From Larix sibirica (lineage: Eukaryota > Streptophyta > Pinopsida > Pinales > Pinaceae): a DNA stretch of 27,139 bases. Position 1 is the first letter of the stretch. Each line of letters begins with the position of its first letter. Positions 1-9,854 of this stretch are shown here, one piece after another. The position numbers and the translations under genes are program-made. The stretch is taken from the NCBI GenBank assembly GCA_004151065.3, contig NWUY0300033135.1, forward strand, positions 21,828 through 48,966. Direction: 5' to 3'. The notes under the pieces are model-generated. The model made no database searches. It was not told where the DNA came from and saw only the letters and a list, made by a program, of their open reading frames with translations.

Positions 1-1046
1 GTACTACCTTGACACAAGAGGCTCAATCTTGGCACATAAGATTGAATTGGAGAATGACTCATGATGCAGTAACTTTAACATAATGGTCGTACATACATAT
101 TACTTTCAATTCAATGGTATTTTGCTTTTGTGAAGTGTATGGTCGATATTGTAAGTTGTATCTTGGTTGACGCTAATTTTGGTTGGTTGGTCGAGAGTAA
201 TTTTAAAATTGTGGTTGAATAACACGTGGTTGACATTACATTTCTTTGGTCAATGAGTCATTTTTTTATGTCAAGTCCATATTGAGTCGATCCAGTCACA
301 AATATTTAAGTAGCTCTAGTATAAAAATTTCACAAGCCATTGAATTTGGAGAGGGTTAAACGTGAGTCTTTTTAAGGTAGGAGATCCCCTCCAATTTTGT
401 AATGAAGTCAGTCTCTAGCTAACTCTTGTAAGTCGAGTCAAGTCAAGTTTAAAGTAGTTGGACCTGATCAAGATCGTGCACATAAGTAGGCAACACAAAA
501 CATTGCATGCATTATTAATATTTATAGACAAAGCAACATTCAAACACAAGACATCAGACAAACACACAAAAAAGAGCTTCATGATAAAGATGATGACATG
601 AGAACAATTGAAAGTGTACCCCAGGTGCATAATTGCAAAGAAATTCTTAGGTTATGACCTCAGAAGCAAAAAGGTAGAGAGATGGTACATAACTTCAAAG
701 AGCCAAAAGACCCATGCTTGAGTCGAGGGAAGTCAGATAGATGAGAATGGGTGAGGATTTAAACCAAAATACCTCTTAGCAGTGAGGGTAGTTGACCGCC
801 TTTTTAGAGAGAGGGTGAGACTTCGATAGAATACTACCATATTGAAGATAGAGGCTAGAGAGTAACAAGTCACGGTAGAGCATTGCACACGTGTATCTTC
901 CTATCCAGTTGGAGGTTGTTTTGGCTAAGTTACCTATGCAGTCCGGTATGCATGGTCAATGCACAGTGAGGACTACTTCAATAGGATCAAATCCCCAGGA
1001 TGTTGTTGCACAATATTGATCTCTTTGGGACGAAGAATATTTTTTT
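1..1046. other. No gene seen; probable 3' region of an LTR element
   Basis: No reading frame in this stretch is convincing on either strand. Because a polypurine tract and an LTR start follow directly, this is probably the decayed 3' part of the element that owns that LTR, read on the plus strand. I could not recognise integrase or chromodomain motifs in it, so the assignment rests on position only. Confidence 0.3.
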
Positions 1047-1057
1047 GGGGGGGGAGA
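1047..1057 (+). other. Polypurine tract of a Ty3/gypsy-like element
   Basis: A run of eight G followed by AGA sits immediately before a TGTTGG LTR start. LTR retrotransposons prime plus-strand DNA synthesis from such a tract just inside the 3' LTR. The fit of tract and LTR start is good, but no intact pol gene is attached to it here. Confidence 0.6.
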
Positions 1058-1590
1058 TGTTGGAGGGACCCTTTCGGGCCCTTAACTCATTAAATTATTT
1101 GAAGCGGGTATAACTGTTCCCAGCTCTCCAACGATGTATAAATAACACCATCTAAGATGAATACAATTAGTTGAACGTTCTTCCCACATTCTCATCTTGT
1201 TGGCAATGTGCATATGCTTATTAGTTATCTCTACTTGAATTCCATGTGATCCCTGTGAATACAAAAGGATGCAAGGAAATTCCAATTATTTCCCATGAAG
1301 GATGAGGATCCAAAAGAGATTGTGTTAATTGTTTTTATGAAGGATTTTTTAACTACAATGAAAGAGACAAAGGAGTGTTATGCAATTGCCTAAAATAAGG
1401 CAACGAAAGATGAGAGAGTTTAATGCCTTTGGAGGATAATATGGGGTGCCTAGGGAGGTACCCAAGGTGATAATGAATGTAATGTGAATAAGCCCACTTG
1501 GTGCTTAGTGGGTAATAAATATCCCCGCTAGGTGGTTAGAAGAACTAATATAATAATAAGGGGTAGTTGGCATATGAATGCTCATGAGAA
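1058..1590 (+). repeat. LTR, left part, cut by an assembly gap
   Basis: Begins TGTTGGAGGG directly after the polypurine tract, which makes it a 3' LTR in plus orientation. It runs into the N gap at 1591. Its last 121 bases (1470-1590) recur at 7639-7760, where the sequence continues into a TATA box and on to a CCAACA end at 8040. If the two parts are one LTR type, the full length would be about 810 bases. Confidence 0.6.
1470..1590 (+). repeat. Direct repeat, copy 1 (LTR segment)
   Basis: Matches 7639-7760 over about 122 bases with four or so substitutions and no clear indel beyond one base. Copy 1 ends at an N gap and copy 2 begins at one. They may be two LTR copies of one family or two ends of overlapping contigs. 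Confidence 0.85.
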
Positions 1591-1592
1591 NN
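1591..1592. other. Ambiguous bases (assembly gap)
   Basis: Two N bases interrupt the LTR. The sequence changes character across them: LTR on the left, unrelated sequence on the right. Order and distance across this point should not be trusted. Confidence 0.9.
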
Positions 1593-3700
1593 GCCCGGCA
1601 ATACTTTGCCAGTTAAGTAGCATTTGATGACTAAAAATTTCATCAACATATGCCAACCAACAAGGTGCGTTGATTTTAGCGGCATGCAAGAATAAAAAAT
1701 TAGAATTCTTAGAATAGGAAGGCATGGCATGGATGAGGCGGAGGAATAAATACAACTTCCTAGTACTGGTCAGCGTCACATGAGCAAACGAAGTGTGAGT
1801 CAAGCAAAATTTGGAGCCAAGTAGACATCAATGCAGTGTTGTTTTGGTGTATGAAGCGTTCATCTGGTCTTTGTATAACTGGTGAAGTCATCGTGAACAA
1901 GATCAAGAATTCAATACTGAAGAAGATATAAGTCTTCTAGGGCACCCGCATGTGGCTAAGCGTTAACCTCTCAGAAAATAGATGGAAGAAAGGGAAATAA
2001 GAGATCGGGAAAGGTATAACATCATTTGCTTTAAAGCAGGGTCTCTTCATCGGCGAAGAGAAGTTGGATTAGACAAGATTCATGCGGATGCACATATAAT
2101 AAGGTATTCAATGCTTTATGTCCACCTGTGCTCATCATAACATTGATAAGTCAATGACTAAATGCTTAAAACAAGCTCACCTCCCACCGTACTTGATTTA
2201 CTTCAAGCTCAAACTGAGTTGAGAAATGGATGAGGACAACAACAGATAAGTCAAGAAAGCATTAGACTCAAATCTTTATCTTTCTCCTTCTTCTGCAAGC
2301 CTTAGCCTTAAAGAGTTACCTGCTATCAACAAATCTAGTTAAACCTGTGAGCAAAGAAACTGCATGAAAAGCTAATAAAAACTCTCTCTCTCTCTGGATT
2401 TACCCTCCTCTACCGGGCGTAAGTATAAAATTGGTGGAACCGATGGAACCCCTCTTTGTAGTTGTGATCTACTTTTATAATATTTTCTGGAACGGTTGGG
2501 TTGGTTGCGATAGGGAAGGCGATAGAGGGAAACCTAATCCTAGACTCATGCTAACTGTCAATCAACTCATGGTTATTCCCCGTCAAGAAAAATCAATGGA
2601 AATTTAACAAAATCATTCAGCTAAGTTATATTGTATCTGATCCCCTGTGGCTCATCCAAGGCTTACAAATATAATCCACTTGTTTTATGGCATAAAATAG
2701 TGGAAAAACAATATCCACTTTCAACTCAAAACATTTCTTTTGAAGAAAACATATTGCAAGTCCAAAAAACAGAGTTTAGTATTGTGTGATAAATTAATTA
2801 TAAAATAAATTACAATTAGCTACTAAAGCAAAACGTTAATGAGGTATCCCTGGAATCAAATCTCCCAAGCATACAAATTACAAATGAACACTGCTACGCG
2901 GCTCTGTATTTGTTTCTCAAAATTTATAAGGTAAATCAGTTTTTGTATTCTCTAGTTGTATATGAAATAAAAACAAAAATAATTCCAAGGATGGGTGAAA
3001 GCATCAATCCTATTGCAAAACATTCCTTTAGAGACAATGTTGTGAATCGTGATCTGAAAAGCATTAAGGATTTTTTTCCTAGTGCAAAGTTTGTTGGCTA
3101 GGGGCAAGAGGATTGGGATGAAATGTGCATTGCATAAACCACCTAAGTATGTACTTGGTATTATTTCACACATATATCTTGAATTTAATACAAAATCAGA
3201 TAAGCTATCTAAAGAATCTTTGGTCTTCTAGGAGGGTACCTTACTTGAGGGGGGCCTCTCTTTCCAACGACTGAAAGACACTTATATTAAAAATTACATG
3301 GACACCACTTTAAGAGTTTTTTTTGTAGAGATTTTTTAGACCTTTTACTCTGTACTGAGAGTTGCAAGTCTCACTTGATAAATAAGGTATATTCTTTGTT
3401 GTATTTTGATGGAGTAGTTGTAACTTGTCTATAAAACACTACAAGAAGGTTGTATTATGTAGACCCATTTTTGTTTTGGAGATAACTACATGATTATTGT
3501 ATTTGTGGATTCAATATTTTATGTCTGAAGTAGTTAGCTTAGAAAGATTGATAGGGATAGATTATGTACACGACATAACAATGTATATTTTGGTTTCCTT
3601 CTCATAAATATCAAATACATGGATTTGTTTCTTTGGAAAAGAAAGAACAACATGATAAAAATGGTCATAGTACGAACTTTATCATTTGAAAATAAACATT
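1593..3700. other. No gene seen
   Basis: Only short chance reading frames are present. A (CT)7 microsatellite lies at 2382-2395. I found no transposon domain, RNA gene or splice-consistent exon. Confidence 0.5.
2382..2395 (+). repeat. (CT)7 microsatellite
   Basis: Seven CT units in a row, flanked by non-repetitive sequence. Confidence 0.9.
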
Positions 3701-3702
3701 AC

Positions 3703-4551
3703 CTAAGATAGACCAACAATCTCGTACCCATCCTTCAATTCCGACATGGCTTTCACCTAACAACAAAGGCAACTAGAATTAGAATGCATTTACAGTTTGG
3801 AAGTTCTGACACCAATCAATGATAATAATAAGTAACATAAACAAAGACTAATAAATTTCTCATCGTCTCACACACAATTTCAACCTCCAGTATATTAACA
3901 GATCAACTAGTTAAGTATTCATCCACTTTGGAATAAATGTGGCTTCATTTTATTAAAAGTATAAATATTCTAAAATTGGCCACACATTAATATTCATTTT
4001 ATTGTTTTAGTTAATTTAAATCTACGAGCCTTGGATATTGCATGCTCTAAGTAGTTTGATCTCACCTGCTTCTCTAGAGGCATAATCTAAGAATCCATTG
4101 AACTATCTCCAATTTCTCTAGATAGAAAAATATAATAGAAGTAAATAGTAAGTAAAGATCACTGGGAATATAAAAAGATATTTCACAAACAGACCTGCCT
4201 AACAGGTAAAACCATAGCTAGTTTCACCTATTAGAAGAGATTATAGATAAACAAAGGATCTTACATGCATGATCCTGAAGAGCCATACCAGTTGTTGAGT
4301 AGCTCAGTGAAGTGGCTAACACATCTATTTTTGCACTTGTCACCAATGCATGTAATTTGAACCTTAGTCTTAGAGAAGTTGTATGAGGAAAGGAAAACCA
4401 TAGAATATTTTTTTCCAATACATGTATCTTGACAAAATTTCCAAAACCTAATCTCAGAAGTGAAATATGTCCAAATATTCGTTAAACAATCAGAATTAAT
4501 GAAGCTCCTACAAGTAATTGTTGTGATAATACTTAAATCAAACTCATGCAA
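3703..4551 (-). pseudogene. Possible spliced host-gene fragment, unidentified
   Basis: On the minus strand a 97-codon open stretch (4551-4261) ends near a possible donor (GTAAGA). Next comes a 52-bp candidate exon (4117-4066) with a pyrimidine-rich acceptor TTTTTCTATCTAG and donor CAG/GTGAGA. A 54-bp candidate exon (3756-3703) follows, with acceptor TTTGTTGTTAG and donor GTAATG. Exons two and three stay in one frame across the 309-bp intron, apart from one TAG; the second reads into GFLDYASREAG and the third into SHVGIEGWVRDCW. I do not recognise the protein. The splice signals could arise by chance in AT-rich DNA, so this is a weak call. Confidence 0.25.
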
Positions 4552-4559
4552 CTATAGCC

Positions 4560-4999
4560 TCCCTTCCAAGCGTTAGATAACTTATATTAAGTTAGATAAA
4601 AATTTTGTAGATGTGTTTTCATATTTTGTCAATGATTGAACTAAAGAGCATTTTTTGAAAGACTAGAGGGTAAATTGACTTACTCAATGCAACTTTTGTA
4701 CTTTTGTCTCAACTCAAAAACCTATGAGGGAGGTTTTAGCCCCTTGCAAGGAATTAGAGTAATATAATTTGGAAGAGAATGCTTACCTAAATTTCTCTGA
4801 TAGACTAGTCAATACAAGATATGCCTAACATAGGAAATCTTTGTGTTGCATATGGGGAAGAATTTCCAATAAGTTATTTCCACATAAAATCATTCATGCA
4901 AACATACAACCCCTATCACATATGTCCATTATACCAAGTGAGAAAATGAAATAAAACAACATATGTCATTAACGCCGGATGGGGTAGTAGTTCTACGAT
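4560..4999. other. No gene seen
   Basis: AT-rich sequence without a supported feature. Confidence 0.5.
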
Positions 5000-5137
5000 G
5001 TGAAGGCATGGTTTCAGGTGGGAATATCATGTATAAAGAGATGTATGTACAACACATGGATATCAATAATATTTATTTTGGAGATCTCCTCAATAGGTAG
5101 AACTCACCCCTCACTGAATTCAAATGCTTGTGATAGC

Positions 5138-5329
5138 ATGAAGTACATACCACCCCTTGATGCCATCATTGATGAGGCAACCAAAGGTGTCTTAAAAGCA
5201 ATCATTTGGAGTTTGAGTTTTCTTCTTATCCCTATGAGAGGTCACTATTATTGGAACATTTTTAGACATATAGAGGTGTTGATGCCAGCATCTGTTGATC
5301 TAATCGTCAACGCAAGGAAAGCAATCTGA
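5138..5329 (+). pseudogene. Unidentified protein-like reading frame
   Basis: The frame is open from about 5000 and looks protein-like from 5138 to a TGA at 5327. From the ATG it reads MKYIPPLDAIIDEATKGVLK, then a hydrophobic, conserved-looking stretch ending VDLIVNARKAI. An AG at 5135-5136 just before the ATG could be a splice acceptor, so it may be one exon of a broken host gene. The residue mix (balanced charges, an amphipathic start, no low-complexity runs) differs from the chance frames around it. I cannot name the family. It could also be a transposon ORF fragment or chance. Confidence 0.3.
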
Positions 5330-5869
5330 TCTAAGAACTTCATAAAACCCTCGCAATAATTTCCCTATTTCCTAGTAGTTTGGAATGACTGTTTACAACA
5401 AATATAAGCCTCTGTTTTCCTTATGGTTTTGCTTCTTGAAAAGAAGACTTATGATATAAGTAAATGTTGTAGTGAGAAATCCTACAAGATCTAATGGAAA
5501 TTGAGGTTGATTTTGGTTAGAAATTCAAGCAGGAAAACCTACTTGATGTGTGTTAAAATTCTATCACTTGATTTTAATAATTAATCAGGATGCAGTGAAA
5601 AAATAAAGACAAATCGGTATTCTTTCATAAGAACCCTGTTGGTAACAATTAAACCAAAACATTATTCAACTAAAATCAAATGCTGAGAATAATTGTTAAT
5701 AGAATTAATAAGTAACTAAGTTATCATATAAATATTTCAAAATGTAGATAATCTGCAAAGAATCATGTCATAACAGAAATGCATGAAGAAATTCATTCCA
5801 CTCTATCACAATAGATCATCATAAAGAAATTCATAATGATTAATTAACCTATGCATTTATCAACATCTA
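5330..5869. other. No gene seen
   Basis: AT-rich sequence with stops in all frames and no recognisable domain. Confidence 0.5.
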
Positions 5870-7637
5870 AAACATATTAAGGAATCATTAAGTTGAAAGG
5901 AAACACAAGGAGAGTAAGAAAACTTGATCTCACATTATGCCAAAACCAAATGTAGGAAACATTCCACCTTCCATTCACAAGTCTGTAAAACATTACATAA
6001 CCAACTTCCAAAAGACAGAAAGTTCTACAAAGACTAGTATAAAGACATTCCACCAACAGTTCGAAAGTCTTCTCCCCGCTTCCCTTAAGGGATCGAAATA
6101 AATACAATTTAGTTGATAACAACAGATCGACAAAAGAAGGCCAACCCCCTGAATATAAGGAAGAAATATTAACTACCCTGATCCCCATTTGTTAAGTAAT
6201 ATTTCCATTCAGCATATACATTCCACATCTTAGTCACATCAGGATAGTTATCATGTTACAATTGTAGCTATGCTTTACACATGTAAGATCTAATTTCCAT
6301 ATTGCATATCTTGGACCAAGAATCGAGGAACCCTTGCAACATGACTTCCAATTGATTTGGGGTTGAAATGAAGAGTCTGAACGAGGAAATGTCCAGTTGA
6401 GTAGCATTCTGAATCATATTTGCAGTTTGGTCCCTCGGCTCATACACTTAAGCGATTCTTAACTTTGTTGGCACAGATTCTGCCAACTCAGCAAAGACAA
6501 GCATACCCATACTCTCTATTTGATCATCTGTTAACATCCATTGACTAGCACAAATATTTTGTCCCTTTTCAATCATGCGAGCCACCTTATCGCACACCAG
6601 TTCCTAGAACTTGATCGAAATTCGGGTCCTCATCAATTTCACCTGGCTTAATTGAGATAATGACTATGCCACTCACAAAGCTTCTCATAAGATGAATGAG
6701 CCTTTTCCCTCTTATCTATATGGTATTCTAGAACATCTTATAAACGTTCAAAATAATTGAAGCCATCCTGTACTTCTTTGAGAACTTGAAAATATAATGT
6801 ATGAATATGCTTTAAACAATTGTTAAAGGAGATGGCCTCATCCTTAAATTCTTGCACTGTCAACTTGAAAAAATCAGAAAAAGGATTTTGATCTTTGAGT
6901 TGTTCCATCTGCATCTTAAGGTTAGCAAGACCGGAAGCTTGTTCAATCACCTTGGCTTCTGCAATTTCTTTTGTTGTGACAAGTGTTGAATCTGATCCTG
7001 TAAACTTTGCACCACTGAATTGTGTTGGGCTTTGATGTCCTCCATTTGCTTGACTAAAATTTGATGGAGAGAATCCCTCTCTTCCTGCAATGATACATTC
7101 TTATTCGTTTCTTCTTCCAATGATTTATTCAAAGTGGACACATAATCAAAATTAGCCCCAGCAAAGGATCCCATTGTTGCAACAACTTCTATGGCCTCCC
7201 TTTGAGGGTCATTAGTGGTCTGCTTCCATATGACATGGTTATGGACTGGTCCAACTTGCACTTCCCCTTCCCTATTCCTTTTGGAACCTTTCCTTAATAT
7301 TGCCTTCTATTTTTTTCTAAAACAGTAGTCTCCAAGCACTACTACTGCATCCTCACCAAAGTCCCCTGAGTATTCAACTGTGGAGGCTAGAAGTTCTCTA
7401 GTATTGATAATGGGAAATGGTTGACTAGTAATGGTAGTTATTAATTGAGGTGGATCTTGTGGTGGTGGTAGGATATCTTGTGGAGAAGAATTTACATGGG
7501 TATTTTTTCATAAGGGAGTCCAGTGGGTTGAACAGGAGGAGTATTAGTTTTAGATTGTAAAGGCATGGTGGGAGTAATATTTTGAGCCAATGGAGTTGTT
7601 GATGCCTCGAAAATCATAGCATCAATCAGCAAGGGAT
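5870..7637 (-). pseudogene. Decayed coiled-coil ORF, probably retroelement-derived
   Basis: Reading the minus strand from 7637, protein-like sequence continues for about 1.3-1.7 kb through several frame changes (near 7500, 6950, 6640) and a few stops. The order is: a Pro/Thr/Gln-rich segment (7600-7390); a short acidic segment with VEYSGDFGEDAVVVLGDYCF (about 7375-7315); a basic patch; a coiled coil (7261-6950) with heptad-like runs such as KSLEEETNKNVSLQEERDSL; a helical segment (6950-6738); and a segment with LTDDQIESMGMLVFAELAES (about 6530-6470). I do not recognise the family. A proline-rich linker followed by a coiled coil resembles extra ORFs of large plant gypsy elements, and the ORF at 20967-23085 also has a long charged region. 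No attached LTR was found. It is cut at 7638 by an N. Confidence 0.5.
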
Positions 7638-7638
7638 N
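7638..7638. other. Ambiguous base (assembly join)
   Basis: A single N separates the minus-strand coiled-coil ORF from the second LTR copy. The abrupt change exactly at the N suggests a contig join. Confidence 0.8.
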
Positions 7639-8040
7639 GATAATGAATGTAATGTGAATAAGCCCACTTGGTGCTTAGTGGGTAATAAATATCCCCGCTA
7701 GGTAGTTAGAAGAAATAATATAATAATAAGGGGTAGTTGGCATAGGAATACTCATGAGAAAGTATAAATACACATCAATATCATTGTATTAAATTGAAGT
7801 TGGATGTGAGTATTCTATTGTAACAAGCATGGAAAGTGGACTGATTCCATCCATAAGGAATAATTGATGGTGTTGCCCTACCTTAAGGGTCTTCTCTACA
7901 TTATTGTGTTCATTCTCATGTTGTCTATTGTGTGGAAATATTGTGTTATTATCAAGTTAATGTTTATTTTCTATTTTCATATTTAAGGTACAAAATATTG
8001 ATCTAAGGTACATAACATAGTGGTAGAGGTGTGACCAACA
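7639..8040 (+). repeat. LTR, right part, with TATA box and terminal CCAACA
   Basis: Starts at the N with the segment shared with 1470-1590. It continues through a TATA box at 7763-7770 and probably ends at GACCAACA (8033-8040), whose last six bases are the inverse of the TGTTGG start at 1058. No clear tRNA primer-binding site follows. An alternative end is near 8017, where TAGTGGTAGAGG weakly resembles an initiator-Met-tRNA primer site. Reverse-transcriptase coding begins within about 15 bases of the end, so gag and protease are absent. Confidence 0.55.
7763..7770 (+). promoter_or_regulatory. LTR TATA box
   Basis: TATAAATA inside the LTR, the usual position for the RNA polymerase II promoter that makes the retroelement's genomic RNA. 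Transcription would start roughly 25-35 bases further on. Confidence 0.5.
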
Positions 8041-8054
8041 CACTAGAGAAAGAG

Positions 8055-8590
8055 GTACTTGAGGGGGTAGGAAAGTTATTGAAAGTGTTTCTAGACATTG
8101 TAAGTGAATATCTTCCAAATGAACTTCCACCATTAGGAGGAAGATTATGCATGATATAGACTTAGTCCCATGGGCTATGTTGTTGAATCAATCCATACAT
8201 AGAATGGATTAATGGAGAGTGCAAAATTGAATTGATGAGTTGAAGAGTTGTTATTGAGAGGATTGATCATGTAGAGTATGAGTCCTTGCATAGTACCAAC
8301 ATTATTAACATTGAAGAAGGATGGTAGGTGGAGAATGTGAACCAACTTAAGAATTGAAGATGATGACAATGAAATATAGGTCCTTGTTGCCAAAAATGGA
8401 TGATTTGTTGGGTAGTTTGAGTGGAACAAGGTACATTTCTAAGATTGACATGAAGAGTGACTGTAATCACGTATACATAAGACACGAAGATGAATGGAAG
8501 AAAATATTCAAGACAAAGAATGTATTGCATTATAATGTAAATCATCCATTGTGCAATATATAGAGAATCATGTAGATAGATTCATGATGT
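8055..8590 (+). pseudogene. Chromovirus-type Ty3/gypsy reverse transcriptase fragment
   Basis: Encodes part of a Ty3/gypsy pol. The pre-RT linker reads EYLPNELPPL (around 8107-8140) and then, after a one-base frameshift, HDIDLVP (near 8151-8171); both are typical of the region just before the RT of plant chromoviruses. After more frame changes, 8354-8563 carries LPKMDDLLGSLSGTRYISKI and DEWKKIFKTKN, matching the RT palm where family members read PR-DDLLD-L-GA--FSKIDL and DEWKTAFKT. Degraded traces of the MPFGLCNA and RIMN motifs follow to about 8590. The YMDD box, thumb and RNase H are not visible downstream. The same element probably supplied the integrase at 11155-12400. Confidence 0.85.
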
Positions 8591-9339
8591 AGGACTCTTG
8601 GGTTGTTGTTAAGATGAGTACCATGTGGTCAATGTTTTGGTTAAGTTGTTTTTTTTCTCTAGATGATCCTCAACCCTAGATGGAGGCAAAGTGCTATCGT
8701 CTACAAGACAACAAGGACGATTCAGACTCCACATAACAAACCATAAGCTTCTCTTAATAGCGATAATCAATACACAACACATTTTAGGTGGGTGATACGA
8801 TTGAGATAAATGATGTTTCAATAGGCCTACTTCCTTCCTTATAAGTGTCTACAAGCCAAACTTGATGATCCTATCCTCACTAATATGGCCTTAAATTCAT
8901 TGTTTTACCATTCAATCCTTTTCAATCAAGATCCATGTCCAACTTAATTACATATTCTGCTCGACTACAAATATTCATGTGCATTTAAAGTCGTGCCTTT
9001 TTTTATTATAAAAATACCCCTTATATTATAGTTGTAGTTGAGGACATATTTCTACAAAACCCCCCTAATGCATATCAAAATTCTATTTGCATTTATTGGA
9101 ATCAAATATTGGGGTCGGAGTTCATAGAACTATCACTCCCGGGACATGTCATTTTGAGGACTCCAAGTAAGATGCAAGTGACTTTAAACTAATATCCCAA
9201 ACAAGTGGTATTGGTACACCATTGGTATTTATGTACATATTTTGTTCATCTATGTTTCATAACTCAATTGAGTCCATTTCCAAGATGCAAATATATTAAA
9301 AAAAATACAATTGATCATAATGGTTAATAGAGGAAATAC
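8591..9339. other. No gene seen
   Basis: Contains neither RNase H nor other pol motifs where the rest of the chromovirus would be expected. It may be inserted or heavily decayed sequence. Confidence 0.45.
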
Positions 9340-9448
9340 CTTCATATAATGAAGTGATGCCTGCAAGTTGGTTTGCAAAAGATGGAAGTTGGTCTTCATA
9401 CAATGAAGCGATGGTTGGAGGTCTATCTTGCAAAAGCCGAAAGTCAAC
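9340..9448 (+). repeat. Imperfect tandem repeat, about 54 bp x 2
   Basis: Two units start with CTTCATA(T/C)AATGAAG(T/C)GATG and later share TTGCAAAAG (units about 9340-9393 and 9394-9448). A shorter third echo, CTGCAAAAGTCAAC, follows. The unit start is itself a small palindrome (CTTCATATAATGAAG). It may belong to the 3' tail of the Penelope-like element, whose coding end lies just to the right. Confidence 0.6.
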
Positions 9449-9482
9449 CTGCAAAAGTCAACAAAAAGCACAAAGTTATAGA

Positions 9483-9850
9483 ATACAATATATTAAAAAA
9501 TACGAAAAATACGAAAAAATGAAGGTTAATTTTTTAACCCAATGAAGAAAGAAATAAAAATAAAATGATAATCACATAAAACAAGAGATAAATAATAAGG
9601 AAATAAAGAAAAAACAAGTAAACAAAGGTGGTGGGGGGCACTTAAGAAGGAGTAACAAAGGGAAGATAAAAAGATACCAAGGGGAGGAAAGGAAAGCACA
9701 AGAAAAGGGAGGGGGATGAGCATAGATAAAGGAATACAAGAGGCTAGACAAAATAAAATGATGGAAAGCAAATGAGGGCACACACAACTAAAAGAAATAA
9801 CAATAACCAAGTGACAAAATGCTAAATAGGCTAGAAAAAGGGGGGCAATG
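9483..9850. other. Purine-rich low-complexity tract
   Basis: Strong A/G bias on the plus strand and pyrimidine bias on the minus strand. The long minus-strand frames here are hydrophobic low-complexity translations of that bias. Because it directly follows the minus-strand endonuclease, it could be the 3' untranslated tail of the Penelope-like element. Confidence 0.5.
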
Positions 9851-9854
9851 AACT

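Noticed and set aside
1566-1657. Inverted GTTGGCATATG / CATATGCCAAC around the N gap
   Set aside because: Only 11 bases match and flanks diverge at once. It spans an assembly gap, so the arrangement may not be real.
9526-9810. Hydrophobic minus-strand ORFs that look like membrane proteins
   Set aside because: They arise from the pyrimidine-rich strand of a low-complexity tract. There is no motif, and two frames look alike.
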